From positions 127,538-151,331 of the forward strand of contig BFEA01001024.1 of NCBI GenBank assembly GCA_003427395.1: a stretch of 23,794 nt of DNA. The letters run 5' to 3'. A program made the translations under genes and the position numbers. Source of the stretch: Chara braunii. Its lineage: Eukaryota > Streptophyta > Charophyceae > Charales > Characeae. The notes under the pieces are model-generated. The model was not told the DNA's origin, did no database searches, and was given only the letters and a program-made list of their open reading frames with translations. This document shows, one piece after another, positions 11,300 through 20,208 of this stretch (the first letter of the stretch is position 1; every line of letters starts with the position of its first letter).

Positions 11300-11349
11300 A
11301 AGAGAGAGAGAGAGAAAGAAAAAGATAGAGATAGATAGATAGATAGATA
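11300..11349. repeat. GA / GATA microsatellite (left flank of LTR element)
   Basis: An AG run passes into five or so GATA units that end exactly at the first base of the 5' LTR. The same repeat resumes after the 3' LTR at 17209, so the retrotransposon split a pre-existing microsatellite. Confidence 0.9.
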
Positions 11350-11919
11350 TGTAATGACCCGTCAAAACAGAGACTGAGAACACTGCTGATTTCTGAAGTT
11401 CTACCAATGGAATGGATGCCTTGCTGAGGTTCCCGGATTCTGCTGTGTTTTCTAAGTCTGTCTGTGTGTGCGTGCTTATGACCTGCATGCCTGACTGAGT
11501 GCTTGTGTGTGTGACCCGCAAGGGTACTTGCTTGTTTCTGTGGCCGTGGCATTGAGGGTTGTCGCAGGGAAAAACACTCTAGTGGCGAAGCAAGCGGCCC
11601 CGCGGCCCTTGGGGTCGCGGAAAAACACTCAAGTGGGCCGGTAGGCCGATACTGCACCCCACTGCAGTTGGTGTGAGGGGTTACTGGAGGCCGAGCAGAA
11701 AAAGACAAAGTTGGCATTTTTAAAGTCCAGTAGTGGTAGGGTAGGTCTAGGCCGGTACCAGTCCAACCTGTCTGAGTCTAGAGCCTGTACGGGTAATATC
11801 AGGGTCTGCAATGATGTTTCCCTCCGAAACGGAGGGGGTGAACACGTACAATTACAATAGGGCTGGGTGGTTGATAACGGAATGAGGATAGGCGTCTCGT
11901 TGGGGCGTGCAGAAGTTCC

Positions 11920-12030
11920 TTGTCGGCCAACCTAGGACAACCATGGCTGACTGCTTCCAGTAATCAATAGGTACCTGGTGCGGCCTCTACAACACCCTGG
12001 ACTTAAAAAAAAAAAAAACAAAAAAAAAAA
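11920..12030 (+). mobile_element. Short A-tailed insertion in 5' LTR, SINE-like
   Basis: A 111-bp segment ending in an A-rich tail (12004-12030) is flanked by the direct repeat CAGAAGTTCC at 11910-11919 and 12031-12040. It is absent from the 3' LTR. The A-tail and 10-bp target duplication fit a LINE-mobilised retroposon. I see no clear tRNA-type A or B box, so it may be a 5'-truncated fragment rather than a full SINE. Confidence 0.5.
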
Positions 12031-12093
12031 CAGAAGTTCCAGTAATCATAGCCGAGCGGCCTGGAAGTCACCGCCCAGGAGGCAACTAGGCCG

Positions 12094-12100
12094 CTATATC
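12094..12100 (+). promoter_or_regulatory. Possible LTR TATA element (CTATATC)
   Basis: A TATA-like heptamer sits between GC-rich blocks and is conserved in the 3' LTR at 16422-16428. Position within the LTR is compatible with a promoter at the U3/R border, but nothing else confirms it. Confidence 0.25.
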
Positions 12101-12881
12101 AAGAGGCCGGGCGGAGAGCCCAGCCTCATTCTTCAGTGTGCAAGTTTGGCGACACGCTGCTGGAGCGCTGGCTGGAGTAGCACTGGGTACTACAGCGCTG
12201 CTGGGAAGAAGAAGCCGGGAGCTTCCACCTCGGCTATGGTGGAGCTCTACCGGTAGGAGGAGGGGGGAGAAGGGGACCAAGGAGGAGAGTGGTGAGGCAC
12301 TTACGTGGCTATGGTAGACACCATCTTCATCTCCTTGCTAGGCGCTGCATCAGGAAGGCCCCCGTTGGGGTAGTGCCGCATCAAGGAAACTCGGGACAGA
12401 GTCAGGCATGGTGGCTGAGTGGGCAGCGGCATAGCTGCATGGTGATGACCTTGAAGTGGGGCAGCGGCATAGCTGCNTTGGGTTGTCNTTTGGACGGGAG
12501 GCTGAAGCCTCAGTAGTCCGCCATAGCCTCGGCCTGTATGTAGAGGAAGAAGAAGGGTGGCCATGGCTATGGTGGACCTCATGTTGTGCCTGCAGTAGAA
12601 GTGGGATTCGGACATTGATTCTGGTTCAATCATTCAACATTATTATTGTTATTTCTTGTTTGAATAAGAGGAAGGAGATGAGGAGGAAGGGATTGGTTGG
12701 CGAAGAAGAAGAGCCTTGACATTGGTCTATGCTGAAGTACATCATCATCTTCTTCTTTCTCACTTCTTCTTCTTCTACTTTCCCTCTCTTTCCTCTCAAG
12801 TTCATTCATTTCTTTTTGCAACTGGATGGCATTGTACTTTCAGATGAATGTATACTTCGAAATTGGCCAGAATCGTAACAT

Positions 12882-12894
12882 TGGTATCGGAGCC
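12882..12894 (+). other. Primer-binding site, initiator tRNA-Met type
   Basis: TGGTATCGGAGCC begins two bases after the 5' LTR end. It matches the usual plant iMet primer-binding site TGGTATCAGAGCC with one A-to-G change. This is where minus-strand DNA synthesis would be primed. Confidence 0.88.
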
Positions 12895-13031
12895 TACGAT
12901 GCATTGTGCAAGGACTCTGATTGAGTTACTTGCTCGAAGGGACCTCGCTCTTGAGGGGAGGGTAGTGTAATGACCCATCAAAACACAGACTGAGAACACT
13001 GCTGATTTATGAAGTTCTCCCGATGGAATGG
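12892..13031 (+). repeat. Internal copy of the PPT / LTR-start junction (140 bp)
   Basis: These 140 bp match 15760-15899 without gaps, with 8 mismatches by eye (about 94%). They include pre-PPT sequence, a purine tract (12953-12962) and the first 66 bp of an LTR (12966-13031). The block joins the leader on its left and the middle of RT on its right. An ATG at 13009 arises inside the LTR-derived part. Confidence 0.92.
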
Positions 13032-15721
13032 TTGGATCAAACCGAGTGAGTCTAAGTTTGGTGCACCGGTTCTGTTTGTCCCTAAGAAAGGAGGCAAACT
13101 ACGGATGTGTATTGACTACCGCGGATTGAATCGAATCACAAGAAATAATGTATATCCTTTGCCAAGTATCGATGATTTGCTTGATGCTGCAGGTGGATGC
13201 AAAGTCTTCAGCAAGATCGATCTCAAGTCTGGCTACCACCAGATTGAAGTCGATCCTGCAGACAAGCATAAAACTGCATTCAAAACTCGCGATGGGCTGT
13301 ACGAGTTTACAGTCATGCCCTTCGGTCTCACGAATGCGCCAGCCACCTTTCAAAGTCTCATGGATAAGGTATTTCGCAATCAGATCAACCGATTTGTTGT
13401 TGTATATCTGGATGACATACTAATCTTCAACAAATCGATGGAGGAGCACATGAGACACCTTGAGGAAGTGATACAGATCCTCAAGGACGTGCAACTCCAT
13501 CTCAACTTGGAGAAATCTGAGTTTGGGAGGGACAGCGTCATCTACCTTGGACATCGGTTGTCTGCTGCAGGCCTAGAGCCCCAGGCAACCAAAGTTGAGG
13601 TCATCCGAAAATGGCCTCAACCTGCGAATGTCCGCGAGTTGCATTCTTTTCTTGGTCTTGCGTCGTACTACCGTAAGTTTGTGCCCAAATTCTCTATCAT
13701 CGCCCGTCCGCTGTCTAGACTAACAAGCAAGAATGTGTCCTACACATGGAATGAGGAATGCACAACAGCCTTCGATGCCTTGAAGGAGGCTTTGGTGAGT
13801 CATCCGGTGCTCCGCATTGCGGATCCTAAGCGTACGTTCGTAGTAACTACGGATGCCAGTTTGTATGGGATTGGTGCAGTGCTGCAACAAGATGACGGCG
13901 ACGGCTTACGTCCGCTAGAATTTTACAGCAAACGTATGCCCAGCCACAAGGTAGCTGCCTCCACTTACATGCGAGAGCTCTATGCCTTGAGAGAGGCACT
14001 AGACCATTGGAAGCACTATCTGTTGGGTCGTCATTTCAAAGTGTTCTCGGATCATGAGACCTTGAAATGGATTCAGACACAGAACAATCCCTCAACTACA
14101 TTGACCCGCTGGCTGCATGAGATTTCTGTGTATGATTTCGAACTTGAACACAAAAAGGGTTGTTACAATAGTGTTGCGGATGCTTTGTCTCGCCACCCTG
14201 AGTACATGACTTGCCTTGTGGGTTCCTACGATCTCCGTAAAAATTTGAAGGAGGAACTCATTGACCATATTGCCAAGGATCCGGAACTCAGTCCCATCCT
14301 TGAGCAGATTCGGGCTGACCCTAGCAGTCAGCCTGATTTCCATGAATGTAAGGGCCTTCTCTTCCGACGTTACGGGAAGCATGATCGATTGTGTGTGCCC
14401 AACCATGAGCCAATCATGACTCACTTCTTGGATTTGGCTCATGGTCGGAGTGGATATTTCGGTGTTGAGAAGAACTACGAGAATCTGTTGGAAAAGTTTG
14501 TGTGGCCTGGAATGAAAAGAATGACACAAAGGTTTGTGGCTGAGTGTGAAGTTCGTCAACGCATCAAACCGTCTCGACAGAAGCCCTATGGGCTGTTGCA
14601 CCCTCTTCCTATCCCTGATGGCCCGGGTGAGTCTGTGTCCATTGACTTCACGGACATGGGGAAGAAGAGCAGAAATGGTTATTCACAAGTAATCATTATG
14701 GTGATCGTTGATCGATTCTCAAATTTTTTTAATTTCATCCCCTTACCACCTCACGCCCCAACTGACCTTGTGATCGGTGAGTTTAACAAGAGATGCATTC
14801 TGCATTATGGACCCCCGAAGACTCTTGTGAGTGATCGGGATACCAGGTTCATAAGTGCAGATTGGAAAGATTTCACCTCCCAGACCTACGACATGAAACT
14901 CAAGATGACGTCTGGTCGACATCCCGAAGCCAATGGACTGGCCGAGGAGATCAACCAGACCATGATCGAACTTCTCCGGGCTCTAATTGTACCTGATCAT
15001 AACTCTTGGGTGAGGAGTTCCCGATTGTGCAGGGGTTGTACAACAACTTCATCCACTCCTCCACCGCGATGACGCCTAACCGGCTGCATCTTGGATGGAA
15101 AATCCGCAATCCTCTATCTTATCTTGTCCCTGAACAGCCACTTGGCCTAACACCTGGTCAGCCAGGCTACAACGCTAAGTTTGATCGCCTGCTCAAAGTT
15201 GCTGTCGCAACTATGGAAAGGCGACGCAGTGCCATGATTAAACATGCTAACAAAAAACGCCACCCTCCACCTTTCACAGTGAGAAACTATGTCTGGGTCA
15301 AATGTCTGAGTTTTCTGAAGAAGAAGGTGTATCACGAAAACTTCTCCCTCAATACTACGGTCTGTGGAAGGTGTTGAACCAAGTACGGAGTGATTCCTTT
15401 GGCCCTTCATATACGATCGATGTGCCTGCTCATCTGCGCACATATCTAGTCTTTCACGCATCGAAGTTGTTTCCGTATGAATCACCCGAAACTTTCAAGT
15501 ATCGAGAATCGATGATTCCCCGCGCAATCAATGGCGGTCACGAGATTGATAGGATTGTCGAGCACAGTGGGAAGGGAAGAAACAGACAGTACAAAGTCCA
15601 TTTTCTTTACCATCCGTTGTATGATTTCTACTGGATTGCTAAAAAGGACTTACTGCAGAGTGCACCGCGAGTCGTTAACGCCTATGAACGATTGACAAGT
15701 TCTGAACAACAACTACCCTGA
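13009..15721 (+). pseudogene. Chromovirus pol fragment: RT, RNase H, integrase, chromodomain-like tail
   Basis: Frame 1 is open from 13009 to 15072 (687 codons). RT has IDLKSGYHQI (70-79), MPFGLTNAPATFQ (103-115) and the catalytic YLDD (133-136). RNase H carries Asp 282, Glu 323, Asp 348 and ADALSR (390-395). Integrase keeps Asp 546, Asp 609 and Glu 646 of the DDE core. Its zinc domain is damaged: Tyr 483 stands where the second His belongs, and Arg 516 where the last Cys belongs. A 1-nt loss near 15010 moves the reading to a second frame, and another near 15300 to a third. That third frame ends at 15721 with LPQYYG, then VFHASKLFPY, then a chromodomain-like tail (YKVHF...W...L...Y). The first eight residues come from LTR sequence. 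Gag, protease and the RT N-terminus are missing, so the element could move only with help from other copies. Confidence 0.93.
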
Positions 15722-15820
15722 CTCCTACGGAACACACCCGATCTCTCTTTGCTATCTACGCCTACGATGCATTGTGCAAGGACTCTAATTGAGTTACTCG
15801 CTCGAAGGGACCTCGCACTT
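15722..15820 (+). other. Post-pol internal region before the PPT
   Basis: This is short non-coding sequence between the pol stop and the polypurine tract. From 15760 it is the parent of the duplicated block seen at 12892. Confidence 0.7.
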
Positions 15821-15833
15821 GAGGGGGGGGTAG
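15821..15833 (+). other. Polypurine tract
   Basis: GAGGGGGGGGTAG lies immediately before the TGTAATG start of the 3' LTR, the expected place for the plus-strand primer. A second copy of this tract lies at 12953-12965. Confidence 0.88.
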
Positions 15834-17208
15834 TGTAATGACCCGTCAAAACACAGACTGAGAACACTGCTGATCTCTGAAGTTCTGCCGATGGAATGGA
15901 TGCCTTGCTGAGATTCCCGCATTCTGCTGTGTTTTCTAAGTCTGTCTATGTGTGCGTGCTTGTGACCTGCGTGCCTGACTGAGTGCTTGTCGGTATGAGT
16001 GTGTGTGTGACCCGCAAGGGTACTTGCTTGTTTGGCAGGCCCGTAGGGCCGGTACTTACCTGTGGCCATGGCATTGAGGGTTTTAGCAGGGAAAAACACT
16101 CAAGTGGCGAAGCTAGCGGCCCTGCGGCCCTTGGGGTAGTGGAAAAACACTCAAGTGGGCCGGTAGGCCGATACTGCACCCCACTGCAGTTGGTGTGAGG
16201 GGTTACCGGAGGCCGAGCAGAAAAATACAAAGTTGGCATTTTTAGAGTCCAGTAGCGGTAGGGTAGGTCTAGGCCGGTACCAGTCCAACCAGTCTGAGTC
16301 TAGAGCCTGTACGGGTAATATCAGGGTCTGCAATGATGTTTCCCTCTGAAACGGAGGAAGTACCGGTTCCTTAGAGAGGCCGAGCGGCCTGGAAGTCACC
16401 ACCCAGGAGGCAAGTTGGCCGCTATATCAAGAGGTCGGGCGGAGAGCCCAGCCTCATTGTTCAGTGTGCAAGTTTGGCGACACGCTGTTGGAGCGGTGGC
16501 TGGAGTAGCGCTGGGTACTACAGCGCTACTGGGAGGAAGAAGCCGGGAGCTTCCACCTCGGCTATGGTGGAGCTCTACCGGTAGGAGGAGGAGGGAGAAG
16601 GGGACCAAGGAGGAGAGTGGTGAGGCACTTACCTGGCTATGGTAGACACCATCTTCATCTCCTTGCTAAGCGCTGCATGAGGAAGGCCCCCCTTGGGGTA
16701 GTGCCGCATCAAGGAAACTCGGGACAAAGTCGGGCATGGTGGCTGAGTGGGCAGTGGCATAGCTGCATGATGATGACCTTGAAGTGGGGCAGCGGCATCG
16801 CTGCTTTGGGTTGTCCTTTGGACGGGAGGCTGAAGCCTCAGTAGCCCGCCATAGCCTCGGCCTGTATGTAGAGGAAGAAGAAGGGTGGCCATGGCTATGG
16901 TGGACCTCATGTTGTGCCTGCAGCAGAAGTGGGATTCAGACATTGATTCGGGTTCAGTCATTCAACATTATTATTGTTACTTCTTGTTTGAATAAGAGGG
17001 AGGAGATAAGGAGGAAGGGATTGGTTGGCGAAGAAGAAGAGCCTTGACATTGGTCTATACTGGAGTACATCACCATCTTCTTCTTTCTCACTTCTTCTTC
17101 TTCTTCTTTCCCTCTCTTTCCTCTCAAGTTCATTCATTTCTTTTTGCAATTGGATGACATTGTACTTTCAGATGAATGTATACTTCGAAATTGGCCAAGA
17201 TCGTAACA
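15834..17208 (+). repeat. 3' LTR (1,375 bp)
   Basis: It starts TGTAATGACC and ends CGTAACA, as the 5' LTR does. Compared with the 5' LTR it has two small extra segments (about 15991-16004 and 16034-16066) and lacks the 11834-12051 block. Short ORFs inside it are not thought to be coding. Confidence 0.92.
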
Positions 17209-17213
17209 GATAG

Positions 17214-17244
<31 letters not shown>

Positions 17245-17311
17245 GATAGATAGACAGATAGATAGATAGATAGATATAGAGATAGATAGATAGATAGAGA
17301 TAGATAGATAG

Positions 17312-17379
<68 letters not shown>
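17209..17379. repeat. GATA microsatellite passing into GA repeat
   Basis: About forty GATA-type units with interruptions are followed by a GA run. This is the right half of the microsatellite split by the LTR element. Confidence 0.95.
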
Positions 17380-17382
<3 letters not shown>

Positions 17383-17524
17383 CAACAAAAGAGTAAAGAA
17401 TAAAGGAAGACGAACACGAGTGTACAAAAAAAAAAAATTTCATATGAAGATTTTCCGTTCCGTGACAGTAAGCAAGTGGCCGCAGTATGATCAAGGCACA
17501 ATTATCGCGTAGTGGAATCAACGT
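17380..17524. other. Short unassigned spacer
   Basis: It contains a run of A (about 17426-17437) and no coding or repeat signal that I recognise. Confidence 0.4.
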
Positions 17525-17570
17525 CGACTTAAAAAAATGGAATAATATTACGCCCAAATGATTTAAGTCG
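17525..17570. other. Hairpin with TAATATTAC in the loop
   Basis: A perfect 9-bp stem, CGACTTAAA (17525-17533) with TTTAAGTCG (17562-17570), encloses 28 nt. An inner TGG/CCA stem leaves a 13-nt apical loop at 17541-17553, which holds TAATATTAC (17543-17551). That nonamer is the known nick site in geminivirus-type rolling-circle origins. No matching Rep gene of that type is visible in the window, so the resemblance may be chance. Confidence 0.45.
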
Positions 17571-17572
17571 CT

Positions 17573-17575
<3 letters not shown>

Positions 17576-17639
<64 letters not shown>
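17576..17639. repeat. CT dinucleotide microsatellite
   Basis: About 32 CT units lie six bases after the hairpin. Confidence 0.97.
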
Positions 17640-17641
<2 letters not shown>

Positions 17642-17790
17642 CCATTTGTTTCTCTCTCCTCCCATATCTCTTGTAGGGGTAATCACATAGCCGAAACCGA
17701 AAATGACTATCTAAAATTTTGTTATTAAGGCAAGGGCTGAACGACTAACTAATGAACATCTCTCTCTTCCTATATCTCTCAAAAGACAAA
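17640..17790. other. Unassigned spacer downstream of the hypothetical gene
   Basis: AT-rich sequence with no coding signal. A Helitron 3' end (hairpin plus CTRR read on the minus strand) was looked for here and not found. Confidence 0.4.
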
Positions 17791-18708
17791 TCAACTTCTT
17801 TCGTTGGAACGATACTCTTGCAGCACCTCACGAACAGACACTCGTTGCAACAATTTGCGATGATACTCCTCGAAAGTTCTGAATCGACCATGTCCTTGCC
17901 GATTGTAATCGAGATGAATTACAACATCCAAACACTTCCAAGTGTTCATGCTCGTATTCAATTCCTCTGCTGCTTCCACAATATCTTGAATCTTGTGAGA
18001 ACTGTCAAGATGGGACAGATGTGCAAGTGTGTTTTTGGGACCAATAGATTCAAGAGAGTCATATACGTCAATGTTAAAATTAGAAGAACTCGGTTGTCCA
18101 AAAATTATCGTATGGACATGCATATATTCTGTTGATGGTGTAACAACGGGTACAACACAACTAACAGGAGACGGAGTAGCCGTAGCAGTCGGCAAAGCAG
18201 AAACAACAACAGAGGTAGTGACAATCGACGTTGACATGTTGGACGGTAGAGCAAAATCCGCAAGACGTTGAAAATTTGAAGGAGATGCTACTTAAAGGGA
18301 GAGTCTACGGACCGGAACGAAATGAGTAGCGGAAGAAGCAACCACGGGAGGAATCCTTTTCAGAAGGTTCTGTATCCGTGCATATTTGTGAAAGGGTTGA
18401 GGAATTGTCCCTTCGGTCGGATAATGTGGCAAATGAATTGTCATTCTAGTAATCTTCGCATTAGAGAGAGCAATAAACTCATCGTTCAAAAACAATTGCA
18501 ACATAGAAGAAACCTTCAAATCCGAAACATTCAATGAGTTTGAAGGAAAAGGGTATCGTCGTTTCAACCGCATATTAGCGAGTTTATTTCTTTTCCAGTC
18601 GACGAAGTTTTCCGATATTCGTCCATCTTTTACGACCATAACACTTTTGACAAATATTTCAAAAAGCACCTCGGTCAAGACATTTTGCATATCAACCTTC
18701 TTCGCATC

Positions 18709-19370
18709 GTCAAACCATCTAGCAAGGAAAGCGCGTGGATTCAGAGTGCGGACTCTGGGTGCATCGTTATCATCGAGCACCACCACAACCCCCAAAGGAT
18801 TTTGCTGTTGCGATGTGGCGCAAACATCTCTTTCACGTCCACTGTGTTGAGATTGCAAGTACGAATCACGAACACGTGCACGTCCAGCGAGCAGCACACA
18901 AAATGGAAGTGATGCAAGTGCATCGTCGGGGAACGCATTCAGCGCGCTCATAATCTGAGTTCTCGTTTCAACAACAACATGTTGCTATCCCGCCCGATTA
19001 TCAGCTAAGGTAGACTCAAACACTTTGGGGGAACCCAAAATATTAGTTTTCGCACCACGTTTTTTTCTTCTGTTGGTGGAGATTCAACACAGTCTTCTTT
19101 CAAATCACCCGTAACGTTATGATCCTCGTGATCAAGAAATGTAAGGATATTAGGCCTACCCGACATACCTCTACGGGAATCATCCACATCAGCACGACAA
19201 TCGTCACCACCCGCTCCACAGCAATGTTTTCAGCATCATTAAGGATATTCCCTTGCGAACATGCACGTTCATCTTTACCAAAAACAACATGATTGTCCAA
19301 AGCGTGTTTACTTCCAAGATTAACCGATCGCTCATCATTTCCACTTTTCTTTGATCACTCTGAATGTTCG
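18709..19370. repeat. Tandem duplication, copy 1 (662 bp)
   Basis: It begins at GTCAAACCATCTAGCAAGG and ends at TGAATGTTCG. It is nearly identical to 19371-20032. One clear difference is CCCAAAGGATTTTGCTG here against CCCGAAGGATTTTATTTG in copy 2. The high identity indicates a recent event. Confidence 0.95.
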
Positions 19371-20032
19371 TCAAACCATCTAGCAAGGTAAGCGCGCGGA
19401 TTCAGAGTGCGGACTCTCGGTGCATCGTTATCATCGAGCACCACAACAACCCCCGAAGGATTTTATTTGTTGCGATGTGGCGCAAACATCTCTTTCACGT
19501 CCACTGTGTTGAGATTGCGAATACGAATCACCAACACGTGCACGTCCAGCGAGCAGCGCACAAAATGGAAGTGATGCAAGTGCATCGTCGGGGAACGCAT
19601 TCAGCGCACTCATAATCTGAGTTCTCGTTTCAACAACAACATGTTGTTATCCCGCCCGATTATCAGCCAAGGTGGACTCAAACACTTTGGGGAAACCCAA
19701 AATATTAGTTTTCGCACCACGTTTTTTTCTTCTGTTGGTGGAGATTCAACACAGTCTTCTTTCAAATCACCCGTAACGTTATGGTCCTCGTGATCAAGAA
19801 ATGTAAGGATATTAGGCCTACCCGACATACCTCTACGGGAATCATCCACTTCAGCACGACAATCGTCACCACCCCCTCCACAACCATGTTTTCAGCATCA
19901 TTAAGGATATTCCCTTGCGAACATGCACGTTCATCTTTACAAAAAACAACATGATTGTCCAAAGCGTGTTTACTTCCAAGATTAACCGATCGCTCATCAT
20001 TTCCACTTTTCTTTGATCACTCTGAATGTTCG
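19371..20032. repeat. Tandem duplication, copy 2 (662 bp)
   Basis: It follows copy 1 directly. The unit length is not a multiple of three, so the duplication changes the reading frame of the gene it lies in. On the minus strand the two copies carry different stops at the same codon (TAG in copy 1 at about 18985, TAA in copy 2). Confidence 0.95.
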
Positions 20033-20208
20033 GCTCCAACTTTTGACGTAACATTCGGATCATCTCGAATGGTATTGCTGGTTTCCATTGCTTTCCTCTT
20101 AGCATAAGTGTCATATTTATGGCCCATTCGGGAATTGCATGCGAAGAAAGAAAATGACAAAATTAATTAGAACACAAAGACTCGCAAAAAATAAATAAAT
20201 TGAACAAC

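Larger units (their letters stand above)
11350..12880 (+). repeat. 5' LTR (1,531 bp)
   Basis: It begins TGTAATGACC, right after the GATA repeat, and ends CGTAACA, right before the primer-binding site. It aligns with the 3' LTR along most of its length. The main difference is a block at about 11834-12051 (218 bp) that has only about 25 unrelated bases at the matching place in the 3' LTR. Two ambiguous bases lie at 12477 and 12488. Confidence 0.92.
11350..17208 (+). mobile_element. Ty3/gypsy chromovirus LTR retrotransposon, internally rearranged
   Basis: Two related LTRs (11350-12880 and 15834-17208) start with TGTAATGACC and end with CGTAACA. They bracket a primer-binding site, a pol gene in the Ty3 order RT, RNase H, integrase, chromodomain-like tail, and a polypurine tract. 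The flanks share GATA, consistent with a 4-5 bp target duplication inside a GATA microsatellite. Gag, protease and the RT N-terminus are absent. In their place a 140-bp copy of the PPT/LTR junction joins the leader to mid-RT. Aligned LTR segments compared by eye are about 95% identical, so the insertion is old but not ancient. Confidence 0.93.
17791..20127 (-). pseudogene. Hypothetical gene of unknown family beside the Helitron, duplicated and broken
   Basis: I do not recognise the product. A plausible start is the ATG at 20127-20125 (MGHKYDTYAKRKAMET), about 80 bp after the helicase stop. The first half lies in the 662-bp tandem duplication and is broken by stops and frameshifts. It includes a basic stretch (RRKKRG) in one frame. 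The second half is well preserved. One frame runs from 18951 to 17791 (387 codons) with a single TAA at 18292, one C-to-T step from CAA. It contains DWKRNKLANMRLKRRYPFP and LPHYPTEG and then a Thr/Ser/Val-rich linker. The C-terminal segment includes IVEAAEELNTSMNTWKCLD. No membrane segment or catalytic motif is obvious. Shared strand and closeness suggest it is either a second Helitron ORF or a captured host gene. It does not resemble the RPA-like ORF of plant Helitrons. Confidence 0.5.

Noticed and set aside
11842-11909. Possible second small insertion left of the A-tailed one in the 5' LTR
   Set aside because: It is absent from the 3' LTR but shows no tail, inverted ends or target duplication. 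It may simply be deleted from the 3' LTR.
11978-12821. Several 60-110 codon frames in the 5' LTR, with counterparts in the 3' LTR (16396-17149)
   Set aside because: They lie on both strands within LTR sequence, have low-complexity content, and frames differ between the two LTRs. Shared presence follows from LTR duplication.
12881-12903. tRNA-like sequence TTGGTATCGGAGCC
   Set aside because: It is the primer-binding site of the LTR element, complementary to the tRNA 3' end. No cloverleaf surrounds it.
17130-17501. Minus-strand open frames rich in SIYL repeats
   Set aside because: They are translations of the GATA/GA microsatellite and carry no other coding signal.
17640-17790. Helitron 3' terminus
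   Set aside because: No stem-loop followed by CTRR on the minus strand could be found here. The nearest hairpin (17525-17570) is followed by ACGTTGATTCC.
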